Shown piece by piece: positions 1-9,048 of a stretch of 64,000 bases of DNA. Numbering within the stretch: the first letter of the stretch is position 1; every line of letters begins with the position of its first letter. A program made the position numbers and the translations under genes. The stretch comes from Marinomonas phaeophyticola. Its GTDB lineage: Bacteria > Pseudomonadota > Gammaproteobacteria > Pseudomonadales > Marinomonadaceae. The notes beneath the pieces are model-generated. The model was not told the origin of the DNA, searched no databases, and worked only from the letters and a program-made list of their open reading frames with translations. The DNA lies in contig NZ_JAPUBN010000019.1 of NCBI RefSeq assembly GCF_026966905.1, positions 310,001 through 374,000 on the forward strand, read 5' to 3'.

Positions 1-1739
1 TCAGGATCAAATTTTCCAATTAAAGGATTTAATCGATCGGCTGTTTGCTTTGGAATACTCAGTGTAAAAGGGTGTCCTTGGTTTGATAAGGTATGTGTTG
101 CTATTGCTGTGATTCCTTCCGTAGCAATGCGGTGGGAAGCAACGAGGTTTGTTTGATAATGCCCAACTGAGTCCATCTTTAAATTCGACAGTGTGATTTG
201 GGGGTGTTGCAAGGATTTTAACATGCTAACGGCAGTAAACTGCACATCAGCTTCTGCTGCATCTAGGTCAAACTGCGCCTGAACTGTATTAGTAAAACCA
301 CTCAATTTAATGGTGTCTGTCTGGTTGAGTTGAATGCGGCTACCGACTATTTGACTGTTTAAGGTCGCCTTTGCTCTCAGCTTACTATCTATTTTGGTAA
401 CCAGTTTTCCATTGTAATGTTGAAACTGGTAGGTACCTATTTTTCCAGATGCAATCTTGACTTGACTATTGAACTCGCCATTAAACGCACTCGCTCTGTC
501 TAGTATATCCGTAAACGAAAAGGCACCATTTATAAACGTTTCGGCTGTTTTTAAGCCGATGAAACTGGGTAACTCATCTAATGCTATTTGATACTCTCCT
601 GTAAGAGTGGCATCACTAAGGTCAGCGCTAATCCGAATGCTATCCACCTTTTTGGTTGTTGCTTGGAGTGTGAATTTGCCTGTGGCGGTATTGGGGTTGT
701 CTAACAACATTGAAATAGTATGCGCTTTTAACTGATAGGCATTATTTCCAACCTTATCAATGCTGTGCAGAGACATATACGGGATGGACAGCTGATTATT
801 TAATAACTGGATGGGGTCAGAAACCGTTAATTGCCAATCAAATGCCATTTGATTCATTAAAAATTTTTGAGCATCGGATTGAGCTTGTTGAGCAAGGCAA
901 GATGGCTGTATCTTAGCTTGAGTGATGAGATCACTTGCATCTATTGTTATTGCTTGGCTAGATAAATCGAAATTGGATTCTAGTGCCCCATGAATCGAAA
1001 AATTCACCTGGCATTGATTAACCGAATAGGGCAACTGACTGTCTATTTGACTACTCAGTTGTAGCCATTGGCTATTTAAAAGAAAAGTATGTCGACTATT
1101 CAACTTTGCCTTCTTCTGCTGAATCGCATTCAGTAACGCAGGGGCTTTTGCCAAGGGGGCTTTTAACAATTCTTTTATTACTCTGTCACTAGATAACTGT
1201 GCGTTCCCAGATACTTGATTGTTTGAAAGCCGGATGTTGGCGTTGATATCTCCAGCGATCAAAAATTGATTGAGTTCGTTTTCTTTAAGGCTTAAATGCA
1301 CCGTACTTAGAAATAGATCACTCTGAATCTGTAGTGATTTTATTGTTAATAAAGGCCGGGATTCTGGGAGAGTGAATGTTAAAAGATCGACTGGGTTTTG
1401 TGCGTCAGTGCTTGTTTGAGATGAAGGGCTAGGTGTTTGAGTTAATGGCCCCATTGATATGGAAGAGTGCTTTAAAGTGGCGTTGTCTATTACTAATTCG
1501 GTGGCACTAAGGTCAATTTCACTTAGTTCTAGTGTTTGACCCTGATATTGAAGACAAATCTTATTTGCTCGTAGGGAAAAACGCTCTGTTATAGACCAAT
1601 CAAAACAATCTAGTTTGATATTGAGTTCAGCAAGCTTTGGCGCTAAATACCATTGAGTTATCGATAGACGATAAGCGTAGGTTATTGATACCGCAATCAA
1701 CAGAATAAATACAATAGTGGCGCTTATACGTGGGAGCAT
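1..1739 (-). CDS. YdbH-like AsmA-type envelope protein, C-terminal end outside window
   Basis: An uninterrupted minus-strand reading frame starts at ATG 1739 and runs off the left edge, giving about 579 residues. It begins with one hydrophobic segment (about residues 5-22) followed by a long polar region rich in Ser, Thr, Gln and Asn with beta-strand-like alternation and no catalytic motif. This pattern, an N-terminal anchor plus a very long periplasmic beta body, fits the YdbH/TamB/AsmA-like group thought to bridge inner and outer membranes for phospholipid transport. YdbH in E. coli is about 880 residues and followed by ynbE and ydbL, so those would lie beyond the left edge. The family call rests on architecture and a remembered resemblance, so only moderately sure. 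Confidence 0.6.
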   Translation of the reverse strand, partial: MLPRISATIVFILLIAVSITYAYRLSITQWYLAPKLAELNIKLDCFDWSITERFSLRANKICLQYQGQTLELSEIDLSATELVIDNATLKHSSISMGPLTQTPSPSSQTSTDAQNPVDLLTFTLPESRPLLTIKSLQIQSDLFLSTVHLSLKENELNQFLIAGDINANIRLSNNQVSGNAQLSSDRVIKELLKAPLAKAPALLNAIQQKKAKLNSRHTFLLNSQWLQLSSQIDSQLPYSVNQCQVNFSIHGALESNFDLSSQAITIDASDLITQAKIQPSCLAQQAQSDAQKFLMNQMAFDWQLTVSDPIQLLNNQLSIPYMSLHSIDKVGNNAYQLKAHTISMLLDNPNTATGKFTLQATTKKVDSIRISADLSDATLTGEYQIALDELPSFIGLKTAETFINGAFSFTDILDRASAFNGEFNSQVKIASGKIGTYQFQHYNGKLVTKIDSKLRAKATLNSQIVGSRIQLNQTDTIKLSGFTNTVQAQFDLDAAEADVQFTAVSMLKSLQHPQITLSNLKMDSVGHYQTNLVASHRIATEGITAIATHTLSNQGHPFTLSIPKQTADRLNPLIGKFDP

Positions 1740-1990
1740 ATGGTCCTTACTTTATTACGGATTGTATAGAGTGGTTACCAGTAACGTTTTTTGACGCGAT
1801 AGCGTTTTACTATTGTTATTGGCTTGTTTTTGATGGTATTAAAATACGACATAATTCCTTTAAAAAAGGCTTCATTAGGCGCTTACCATCTTGAATGCGA
1901 CATCATCATCGCTATTTCTTGAAATAGAAGTTTAAATCTTTTAAATATGAATAAGTTATTTATTAACGTCATGTTTTAAGAGGTAATTTT

Positions 1991-2953
1991 GTGGATGATA
2001 CTCGCATTATGTCGTTTTTATTAGTACCTGGATTCGCACTGACCTCTTTCTCTTTGTCAATTGAAGTACTTAGTGTAGCAAACAGTTTACTGTCATACGA
2101 TGCTTATCACGTTCATTTATATGGAGAAAAATCGTTAGTTAAACAAACGGCTGTGACTAGTTCAAATGGTATTCCCATTCAAATTGAGGGAGATATAACG
2201 AGCTGTAAACAAACAGATACGTTATTTATTTGTGCTTATTTAGGGGCGGAAAACTTTTCTCAGGTGGAAACATGTAAACAAATAAAGTCTCTGTATAGGC
2301 AGCAATCGCGGATGGCATGTTTGTCCAGCGGTAGCTTTATATTGGCAAAATGTGGGTTGTTGAAGGGTAAGAAATGTACCGTTTATAATGAGCAAGCTAT
2401 TTCTTTCAAAGAAATGTATCCTGATATAGATATACAAAATACCATCTTCTCAGTGGATGGGAAAATACTATCTTGTGCTGGTGGCACCAGTGCACTGGAT
2501 ATGATGCTGTATATTATTACACAAGATTACGGTAAGGCCTTTGCCCAAGATGTTTCAGAAATATTTTTACAAGACCGAGTTCGCTCATTCGATGAAATTC
2601 AGAAATCACAGCGCTATTTGTTGCTAAAAGAAAAATCTCCCTTGTTGGCCGCGGCGGTTGAGATTATGGATGAGAACTTGAGTTTAACCATATCAATTGA
2701 AGAAATTTCTCATCAGATTGGTACTACTCCTAGAAATTTAGAAAAAATATTTCAGCGAAATTTATCGACTACGCCCAAAAAATATTATCTAGACATCAGG
2801 CTAAAAGAATCTCTACATTTGTTAGAAAATACGAATATTAGTATTACGGGCATCTCACAATTAACAGGGTTCTCTTCTCAAAGTTATTTTAGTCAGTGCT
2901 TTAAAGAGAGGTACAATTCGTCACCTCAAAAAATTCGTTCTAATACGGCATAG
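1991..2953 (+). CDS. GlxA-type AraC family regulator (DJ-1/PfpI-like sensor plus AraC HTH)
   Basis: A 320-residue protein in two parts. Residues 1-190 resemble a class I glutamine amidotransferase/DJ-1 fold used as a ligand sensor; the region around CLSSGSFILA is the degenerate nucleophile elbow, with Ser in place of the catalytic Cys. Residues 215-318 are an AraC-type double helix-turn-helix ending in the typical GFSSQSYFSQCFKERY. The length is normal for the family, which includes GbdR, CdhR and ArgR. The start is GTG, preceded by AAGAGGT. It reads toward the oxygenase/GNAT pair, which it may control; members usually activate a catabolic operon next door. The ligand cannot be told from sequence. 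Confidence 0.85.
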   Translation: MDDTRIMSFLLVPGFALTSFSLSIEVLSVANSLLSYDAYHVHLYGEKSLVKQTAVTSSNGIPIQIEGDITSCKQTDTLFICAYLGAENFSQVETCKQIKSLYRQQSRMACLSSGSFILAKCGLLKGKKCTVYNEQAISFKEMYPDIDIQNTIFSVDGKILSCAGGTSALDMMLYIITQDYGKAFAQDVSEIFLQDRVRSFDEIQKSQRYLLLKEKSPLLAAAVEIMDENLSLTISIEEISHQIGTTPRNLEKIFQRNLSTTPKKYYLDIRLKESLHLLENTNISITGISQLTGFSSQSYFSQCFKERYNSSPQKIRSNTA

Positions 2954-3000
2954 TTCGTTTTTTACCCCTATGTTGTTCGTGTTTTTGATATATCCGGTCG

Positions 3001-3024
3001 GTTAATTGCTTTCTAATAATTAAC
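3001..3024. promoter_or_regulatory. Inverted repeat GTTAATT-N10-AATTAAC ahead of the oxygenase
   Basis: A perfect 7-bp inverted repeat with a 10-bp spacer lies 27 bp upstream of the oxygenase start. The spacer overlaps a CTTTCTAATAATT element (3009-3021) that recurs at 11943-11955 upstream of puuE. Geometry matches the GATCAAT-N10-ATTGATC repeat at 11808-11831. It may be an operator; no binding protein can be assigned. Confidence 0.4.
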
Positions 3025-3050
3025 TTCATTAAGAGGTTAGGGGAAAAAGT

Positions 3051-4034
3051 ATGACTACCGTAATTGAGAATAACCTGCACAGCATTACACCATTATTTGA
3101 GGAAATTCCTGTAATAGATTTAAGCTCTCTATTAGATGGCAGTAATGAATATGCTGTGGCGAAAAATATAGGTGACGTGTGTGAAAACGTGGGTTTTATG
3201 TATATTAAAAATCATGGTGTGCCTCAATCCCTTATCGACAGAATGTATCAACTCAGTCAGATGTTCTTTGCTTTATCACTAGAGCAAAAATCAGAATTAG
3301 ATATTGCTCTTTCAGGTAAAACACTAAGAGGTTATATCAAAACATACGCAGAGAATGTTAACCCTACAGTAACCAATGATTTGAAAGAATGCTTAGATTT
3401 AGCAAAAGACTCTAATGGGAAACAACCTTTTTTTGGAACGAACCCTTACCCCAAAATGTTGCCTGAGTTTAAAGAAGTCTATGAAGCGTATTATGATCAT
3501 ATGATGGTACTTGGTCGTAACCTAGTGAAAGCGATTGCATTGAGCCTTGATTTGCCTGCAGACTATTTTGAAGCATTACAGAAAGATCCTATTACTATTC
3601 AGCGATTCTTGCATTACCCTCCGCAAACAGGAATGATCTCAGAGAAAGAGATCGGTGTTGGTGAACATACAGATTATGGGTTTTTAACTATATTATCTCA
3701 GGACTCAATTGGTGGATTGCAAGTACGCAATAGGGCCGGTGAGTGGATAAGTGCACCGCCAATTGATGGTACTTTTATTGTGAATATTGGCGATCTAGTT
3801 CAAACCTTTACTAACGATAAATATATATCCACGATGCATCGAGTGATCAATGCTGGAGACAAAGATCGTTATTCCATGCCGTTTTTTATGGATTTAGACT
3901 TTGATGCGGTGGTGGATGTTGTACCCACCTGTCAAAGTGATGATCATCCGTCGAAATATTCCCCTTATACCTGTGGAGAGCATAAGTTTTCTCGTTTCAT
4001 TGATAGCTTCCCTCATTTGTCAAACCAGAGGTAG
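3051..4034 (+). CDS. 2-oxoglutarate/Fe(II)-dependent oxygenase, isopenicillin N synthase family
   Basis: This 327-residue protein has the non-haem dioxygenase layout: an N-terminal DIOX_N region with PVIDLSSLL and the GFMYIKNHGVP motif (residues 20-58), then the jelly-roll catalytic domain. The iron ligands are visible as H206 and D208 in GEHTDYG and H263 in TMHRV, and the 2-oxoglutarate clamp as R273-Y-S275. All catalytic residues are present, so it should be active. The substrate is unknown. It is followed 43 bp later by a GNAT gene and lies next to purine catabolism genes, so a nucleobase-related or amino-acid substrate is possible but unproven. A good GAGGTTAGGGG ribosome site supports the ATG. 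Confidence 0.88.
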   Translation: MTTVIENNLHSITPLFEEIPVIDLSSLLDGSNEYAVAKNIGDVCENVGFMYIKNHGVPQSLIDRMYQLSQMFFALSLEQKSELDIALSGKTLRGYIKTYAENVNPTVTNDLKECLDLAKDSNGKQPFFGTNPYPKMLPEFKEVYEAYYDHMMVLGRNLVKAIALSLDLPADYFEALQKDPITIQRFLHYPPQTGMISEKEIGVGEHTDYGFLTILSQDSIGGLQVRNRAGEWISAPPIDGTFIVNIGDLVQTFTNDKYISTMHRVINAGDKDRYSMPFFMDLDFDAVVDVVPTCQSDDHPSKYSPYTCGEHKFSRFIDSFPHLSNQR

Positions 4035-4077
4035 CGGGGTAAGCTTCTAGCTTATTTGGGGCCTTAAGGAGTTATGA

Positions 4078-4500
4078 ATGAATTTTTATATGATCGATAC
4101 TGTAGAACAAATGGATTTAGCACTTATTCATGAGACTTTAAGCCGCACTTATTGGGCAAAAAATATCCCTTTCTCTGTTTTGGAGAAAGGGTTAAATAAT
4201 TCTTTATGTTTCGGCGTTATGAATGCGGAGCATCAACAAGTTGGCTTTGCTCGAATGATTACAGATCGGGCTACATTTGCCTATTTAGCGGATGTTTTCA
4301 TCTTACCTGACTACCAGGGATTGGGTTTAAGCAAGCGGTTAATGAAAGCGATTTTGGCACATAAAGAGTTACAGGGATTAAGGCGTATGGTTCTGGCAAC
4401 CAGTGACGCCCATGGATTATATGAACAATTTGGTTTTAATCAGTTAGCCAATCCAAACAGTTTTATGGAAATTTGGCAGCCTAATGTATATGAAAATTAA
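4078..4500 (+). CDS. GNAT family N-acetyltransferase
   Basis: A 140-residue single-domain acetyltransferase. The acetyl-CoA pyrophosphate-binding motif A is clear: VFILPDYQGLGLSKRLM (Q/RxxGxG/A form), followed by the motif B end LYEQFGF. The N-terminal ARTYWAKN-like part (LSRTYWAKNIPFSVLEKGL) is seen in a group of small GNATs typically annotated as YesJ/YjdJ-like proteins. ATG 4078 follows AAGGAGTT by a short gap; it is probably cotranscribed with the oxygenase ahead of it. It converges on the adenine deaminase gene with only 8 bp between stop codons. The substrate is unknown. Confidence 0.85.
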   Translation: MNFYMIDTVEQMDLALIHETLSRTYWAKNIPFSVLEKGLNNSLCFGVMNAEHQQVGFARMITDRATFAYLADVFILPDYQGLGLSKRLMKAILAHKELQGLRRMVLATSDAHGLYEQFGFNQLANPNSFMEIWQPNVYEN

Positions 4501-4508
4501 TGCTCTGT

Positions 4509-5540
4509 TTAGGTAGGCTCTTTTGCTTTGAAGGCGTCATCAACTAATGCTAAATAATGATTCTTTTGAGCTGTTGATAGCCAAGCACCCGCAAAAGAAT
4601 TTTTTGCTAATCGATATAGCTCATCTTCAGTTAAATTCGATTCTTGTATCAATGCTCGGTAGTTTTCATTCATATAACCACCAAAATAGGCCGGATCATC
4701 AGAATTGACGGTGGCATTTAGATTTAGCTGTAGCATTTTTTGAATTGGATGGCTTGCCATAGAGTCGACGACACAAAGCTTTAAATTAGACAGTGGGCAA
4801 ACGGTTAAGGTTAGTCGACGCCTTAAAATTTCAGAAGTAAGCTGGGTATCTTCTAAGGCTCTATTACCATGGTCGATACGATCAACATTAAGGATGTCTA
4901 ACGCTTGCCAAACGTAATCTGGAGGTCCTTCTTCACCTGCATGAACCGTGATTTTTAATCCTAGATCTTTACAGCTTTGAAAAACGCGACTGAATTTTTC
5001 AGGTGGATGATTTAGCTCTGAGCTGTCTAAACCTACCCCAGTGATCTTATCTAAAAATGGCTTGGCTAAGTCAAGTGTTTCAAATGCACTTTCTTCACTT
5101 AAGTGACGTAGAAAAGACATGATGAGCTGATACGTCATGCCCCATTTTTGTTCTGCTTCAGTCAGTGCTTTAGTGATACCGTTAATTTGAATATCAAAAG
5201 CAATACCTCGCGCTAAGTGTCCTTGAGGGTCAAAAAATAGTTCAACATGGACGACATTCTGAGCATGAACCTTTTCTAGATAAGCCATGGTGAGGTCGTA
5301 AAAATCCTCTTCTTTTAGCAGTACTGACATACCTTGGTAATAAAGGTCTAGAAAGTCTTGCAGATTGCTAAATTGATAGGCCGCTTGTAGCTCTTCTATG
5401 GAGTGGTATTTCAGGAGGATATTGTTGCGCTTTGCTATTTGAAACATTTGTTCAGGCTCAAGTGTACCTTCTAAATGCAAATGCAATTCTGCTTTTGGCA
5501 TGCGCTCAGCTAATGTAAGCAATTCAGTTTGAGTTCGCAT
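4509..5540 (-). CDS. Adenine deaminase (adenosine deaminase superfamily)
   Basis: A 343-residue amidohydrolase with the zinc ligands H20 and H22 in ELHLHLEGTLEPE, the HAGEEGPP motif with the third His and catalytic Glu, and NSDDPAYFGG with the metal-binding Asp. Nearly every block (SFLRHLSEE, VGLDSSE, HPPEKF, CPLSNLKLCV) matches my memory of PA0148 of Pseudomonas aeruginosa, a protein of this family reported to deaminate adenine rather than adenosine; automated labels often say adenosine deaminase. The product would be hypoxanthine. The gene overlaps the end of xdhC by 17 bp and is translationally coupled to it; an alternative ATG at 5501 (residue 14) would shorten the tail before the core. 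Confidence 0.88.
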   Translation of the reverse strand: MRTQTELLTLAERMPKAELHLHLEGTLEPEQMFQIAKRNNILLKYHSIEELQAAYQFSNLQDFLDLYYQGMSVLLKEEDFYDLTMAYLEKVHAQNVVHVELFFDPQGHLARGIAFDIQINGITKALTEAEQKWGMTYQLIMSFLRHLSEESAFETLDLAKPFLDKITGVGLDSSELNHPPEKFSRVFQSCKDLGLKITVHAGEEGPPDYVWQALDILNVDRIDHGNRALEDTQLTSEILRRRLTLTVCPLSNLKLCVVDSMASHPIQKMLQLNLNATVNSDDPAYFGGYMNENYRALIQESNLTEDELYRLAKNSFAGAWLSTAQKNHYLALVDDAFKAKEPT

Positions 5541-6348
5541 CTTGTACCTCTTTAAACTTTGTATGTTGCTTTATAGGTTGCTGTCTCCGTTTTAATATCT
5601 GAGACAGAGTCGAGATAGCAATTTCTCCTGGTTGCTTACTAATAATGTCTGGCTCACCCATAGGGCATTCCATACGCTCAATCACATCATGAGTAAATCC
5701 TTTATCTTTTAGCTTATGTTTAAAACGAGCGCTTTTGGTTTTTGATCCTATTACCCCCAAGTAAGCAAAATCTCCGCGTTTTAGTATGGCTTCCGATAAG
5801 TCTAGATCAAGTTGATGATTATGGGTTAATACTAGGTAATAACTTTGGCTAGGGAGATCTTTAATCTCATCAATTGGGTAATCTGACGGTATTTTGATTA
5901 TATTGTCAGCGAGCTGGTTTTGATTTGGAAATTCTTCTGCTCGGCTATCGATCCAATAGACTTTACATGGTATTTGTTCTAAGCAATGGACAATGGCTTT
6001 TCCTACATGTCCTGCTCCGAAGATGGCGACGGTAAAATCAGCCTGAAAAACGCTTTCAAATAATAATGCCACTTTGCCTCCACAGCATTGCCCAAGAGTC
6101 GCCCCTAAAGGATATTCTTTAATTTCATTAACAGACTGCTTGTTTGTTAAGCATTCGCGGGCGTAGGCCATGGCTTTCCATTCAAGGTGGCCGCCACCAA
6201 TAGTGTTAAAGATGGCTTCTTGGGTAATCAACATGCGAGCACCGACTTCTCTAGGAGTTGATCCTTTAATAGACACAACAGATACCATCACAAAGTTTAT
6301 GCCTGCTTTTTCGAGTTGTGCGGCGTGTTGAATCCAATGTAGCTTCAT
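5524..6348 (-). CDS. xdhC: Xanthine dehydrogenase accessory protein XdhC
   Basis: XdhC binds molybdenum cofactor, promotes its sulfuration and inserts it into xanthine dehydrogenase. The 274-residue protein has the N-terminal XdhC/CoxI part (MVSVVSIKGSTPREVGARM, about 20-40, and the LGQCCGGKV motif near 88) and a C-terminal Rossmann domain with FGAGHVGKAIV near 112 and LGVIGSKTK near 200. Length is normal. The catalytic subunits xdhA and xdhB, usually directly upstream, are not in this window; the next gene upstream is the hydroxyisourate hydrolase. Its own client enzyme therefore has to be encoded elsewhere in the genome. Confidence 0.92.
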   Translation of the reverse strand: MKLHWIQHAAQLEKAGINFVMVSVVSIKGSTPREVGARMLITQEAIFNTIGGGHLEWKAMAYARECLTNKQSVNEIKEYPLGATLGQCCGGKVALLFESVFQADFTVAIFGAGHVGKAIVHCLEQIPCKVYWIDSRAEEFPNQNQLADNIIKIPSDYPIDEIKDLPSQSYYLVLTHNHQLDLDLSEAILKRGDFAYLGVIGSKTKSARFKHKLKDKGFTHDVIERMECPMGEPDIISKQPGEIAISTLSQILKRRQQPIKQHTKFKEVQDANSN

Positions 6349-6411
6349 AAGTGTCCTAAAAGTAAGCGATTATTTTTATATTGTGTAGATAAGTGACCTA
6401 GAAGATCTTGT

Positions 6412-6765
6412 TTAGCTACCACGATAGGTGCTATAGCCATAGGGAGATACCAGTAATGGAACATGGTAATGTGAATTTGGATCATTTATCCCAAAGCGTA
6501 TGATGATATTCTCAAGAAAATAGGGCTCTTCTTGCTTTACGCCTTTGGCATTAAAGTAATCCTTAATCTCGAATTCAAGTTCGTATTTACCAATGCTAAA
6601 TATGGCTTGAGGAAGAATGGGATTATCGCAACGCCCATCGCTATTTGTCATCGAAGCGGCAATCTTGATTTTGCGCTCATCTTCTATTTTAAAAAGAGTG
6701 ATGGCAATGCCTGAGGCAGGTGTTCCACTCATTGTGTCTAAAACGTGAGTCGTTAAATAGCCCAT
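6412..6765 (-). CDS. uraH: 5-hydroxyisourate hydrolase (transthyretin-like)
   Basis: This 117-residue protein hydrolyses 5-hydroxyisourate, the product of urate oxidase, to OHCU. It has all family landmarks: the N-terminal THVLD with H7, SGTPASGI, the FEIKDYF region, the HYHVPLLVSPYGYSTYRGS end with the second His and the diagnostic C-terminal Tyr-Arg-Gly-Ser. It has no signal peptide, so acts in the cytoplasm. The start ATG follows AAAGGAAAG by a suitable gap. It works with UraD, whose gene is about 6 kb away on the other strand; no urate oxidase is present nearby. Confidence 0.95.
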   Translation of the reverse strand: MGYLTTHVLDTMSGTPASGIAITLFKIEDERKIKIAASMTNSDGRCDNPILPQAIFSIGKYELEFEIKDYFNAKGVKQEEPYFLENIIIRFGINDPNSHYHVPLLVSPYGYSTYRGS

Positions 6766-6880
6766 GATACTTTCCTTTCATTTTTTTCTTGCTAGAAACA
6801 TTAGTTTTAGTTTTTTCTTGATAAATATTCAATCGTTTTTTTATGAAATGAGGGAATCTGAATAAAAAAGTGGGTAATAA

Positions 6881-6910
6881 AGAGCAGCTACTGAGGCCAG
6901 CAACTGCTCT
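6881..6910 (-). terminator. Possible terminator after the BMP importer gene
   Basis: Inverted repeat AGAGCAG (6881-6887) and CTGCTCT (6904-6910), with an inner CTG/CAG pair, just beyond the stop of the substrate-binding protein gene. Reading leftward it is followed by a TTTATTACCCACTTTTTT stretch rather than a clean T run. It would separate the importer operon from uraH-xdhC-adenine deaminase. Confidence 0.4.
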
Positions 6911-6923
6911 GTGGTTGGTTGGC

Positions 6924-7991
6924 TTAGTGAGGAATCGCGTCAGTGATGCCTTCAACATACCAGTTAACTTGTGCTAGTTCTGTGTCTGTGAGCGTATGAC
7001 CTGCTTCAACCACGACTTTGCCTTCATTATTTGTAATCGGTCCTGTGAAAGGGCTGATTTTACCTGAGCGAATATCATCGTAAGTCACTTTGATTTTTGC
7101 TTTAACGTCTGCAGGTAAGTTTTCGTTGATGGACGCAATACTTAACATATCGTCTTTAAATCCACCCCAGAAATCAGCGGGTTCGTATGTACCATTGATC
7201 ACCGCTTCGGTTGTTTTGATGTAGTAAGGAGCCCAATCATCACGGACTGAGAAGATGTGAGCTTCTGGTGCAAAATGGCTCATATCGGATGCTTGGCCAA
7301 CGGCTCTCATGCCACGTTTTTCTGCGGCAATTAGAGGTGCAGGGCTATCAGTGTGTTGCAGTAAAACATCAACACCTTGGTCCATTAACGCATTGGCCGC
7401 ATCGGTCTCTTTACCTGGATCATACCAAGAGTTTACCCAAACGATTTTAAATTCAACGTTTGGATTAACGGTTTTTGCAGCCATATAAGCCGAGTTGATA
7501 TCACGGAATACTTCAGGAATTGGGAATGATCCAATGTAGCCAACCTTGTTTGTTTTCGTCATCATCCCTGCGGCGATGCCTGAAACATAACGACCTTCAT
7601 AGGTTCGTAAAGCATAAGTGCCTAGGTTTTTAGAGCGCTTATAGCCTGTAGCGTGTTCAAACGTTGTTTTAGGGAAACGTTTTGCTACTTTCAATGTAGG
7701 GTTCATGTAACCAAAAGAGGTTGTGAAGATTAAATCGTTACCTGATTTTGCTAATTGTGTAATAACACGTTCCGCATCAGCACCTTCCGCAACGTTTTCA
7801 ACATAAGAGGTTGTTACTTTGCCTTCAAAGTGTTTTTCGAGTTCTTCACGTCCACGATTATGCTCATAGCTCCAACCATGATCGCCAACAGGGCCAACAT
7901 AAACGAAACCAACTTTAAATGGGTCTTCTGCTTGGGCTGCTGATATACCAGCGACAAGACCTAGGCCTAATAATAAGCTTTTTAACTTCAT
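6924..7991 (-). CDS. BMP family periplasmic nucleoside/purine-binding protein of ABC importer
   Basis: A 355-residue exported binding protein. A classical signal peptide (about residues 1-21, cut after AQA) carries no lipobox Cys, so the protein should be free in the periplasm rather than a lipoprotein. The body is of the BMP/PnrA type: KVGFVYVGPVGDHGWSYEHN near the mature N-terminus, VITQLAKSGNDLIF, GYIGSFPIPEV, and VLLQHTDSPAP. PnrA-type proteins bind purine nucleosides, and this one lies in a purine catabolism island. It is last in the importer operon, 121 bp after the second permease gene, a gap that may hold its own promoter or processing site for extra expression. Confidence 0.9.
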   Translation of the reverse strand: MKLKSLLLGLGLVAGISAAQAEDPFKVGFVYVGPVGDHGWSYEHNRGREELEKHFEGKVTTSYVENVAEGADAERVITQLAKSGNDLIFTTSFGYMNPTLKVAKRFPKTTFEHATGYKRSKNLGTYALRTYEGRYVSGIAAGMMTKTNKVGYIGSFPIPEVFRDINSAYMAAKTVNPNVEFKIVWVNSWYDPGKETDAANALMDQGVDVLLQHTDSPAPLIAAEKRGMRAVGQASDMSHFAPEAHIFSVRDDWAPYYIKTTEAVINGTYEPADFWGGFKDDMLSIASINENLPADVKAKIKVTYDDIRSGKISPFTGPITNNEGKVVVEAGHTLTDTELAQVNWYVEGITDAIPH

Positions 7992-8112
7992 TGATTTAAC
8001 TCCTATACGCTTAATAGCGCTCTACATGATTACACTTAATTTTATGTTTATGACAAGTAGTGCAGCGGATGTTTAACCATACCGATTTGCTACGTTTACA
8101 TAACTTTATTAT

Positions 8113-9045
8113 TTACGCCATTTGTCTTGGATCGAATGGTTTACCAAGAGATCTCGGTGCGAGTAATTTTTCTTTAAAGTGATCGGCACTAATAATCACC
8201 ATGACCACGACTGTCGCAACATAAGGCAACATGGCGAGTAAGTTTGGAGAGATATTCCATCCCATGCCTTGAAGGACTAAATGCATAATGCTTGCCAACC
8301 CAAAGAGGTAAGCGCCAAGCATAATACGACCTACGCGCCATGAGGCAAATACCACCAATGCTAAGGCAATCCAGCCTCGCCCAGAGGTCATGTTTTCAAT
8401 CCACATTGGAGTATAGACTAACGACATGTAAGCGCCTGACAGTCCTGCCATTGCGCCCCCAAACATGACGGCACAATAGCGAACACGCAGTACCTTGATA
8501 CCGATAGCATTGGCGGCATGAGGATTCTCACCAACGGCTTTAATGATCAAACCTATGCGAGTTTTAGTGGCCACATAAGAGACTAGGGCCGCTAAGACAA
8601 AAGAGAGATAAACCAATAAATCGTGAGTAAAAAGAATGTGACCGATAAAAGGGATATCGGATAATACTGGAATAATAAGAGGTTGGAAGCCTTGGACTGT
8701 CTGGCCGACAACACCTGAGCCAACGAAAGCACTTAAGCCAGTACCAAAGATGGTCAGTGCTAAGCCTGTCGCTACCTGATTAGCACCAAGATGCAGTACT
8801 AAAAAGGCAAAAATCAGACTCATAAACATACCGATGATAATAGCGCCAATCACCCCTAAACCGACAGAGCCAGAGGAGTACGCCGCCAGAAAACCAACGA
8901 CGGCCCCCATGAGCATCATTCCTTCTTGACCTAGATTTAATACGCCCGATTTTTCACAAATTACCTCTCCTAAAGCAATCAGCAGTAATGGTGTACCGGT
9001 TTTGATGGCGGCAAAAAGAACTTGAGACAATAATTCAGCGTCCAC
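8113..9045 (-). CDS. ABC importer permease (nucleoside/purine, second permease)
   Basis: A 310-residue inner-membrane protein of the BPD_transp_2 (branched-chain/ribose/nucleoside) permease family, with about 8 to 10 hydrophobic segments. The family motif GENPHAANAIGI near residues 176-187 is the coupling loop toward the ATPase; LGEVICEKSGVLNLGQEGMMLMGA near the N-terminus is typical of the YufQ-like partner of BMP importers. It begins 3 bp after the first permease gene ends, so the two are coupled and form the heterodimeric channel. Confidence 0.9.
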   Translation of the reverse strand: MDAELLSQVLFAAIKTGTPLLLIALGEVICEKSGVLNLGQEGMMLMGAVVGFLAAYSSGSVGLGVIGAIIIGMFMSLIFAFLVLHLGANQVATGLALTIFGTGLSAFVGSGVVGQTVQGFQPLIIPVLSDIPFIGHILFTHDLLVYLSFVLAALVSYVATKTRIGLIIKAVGENPHAANAIGIKVLRVRYCAVMFGGAMAGLSGAYMSLVYTPMWIENMTSGRGWIALALVVFASWRVGRIMLGAYLFGLASIMHLVLQGMGWNISPNLLAMLPYVATVVVMVIISADHFKEKLLAPRSLGKPFDPRQMA

Positions 9046-9048
9046 GAG

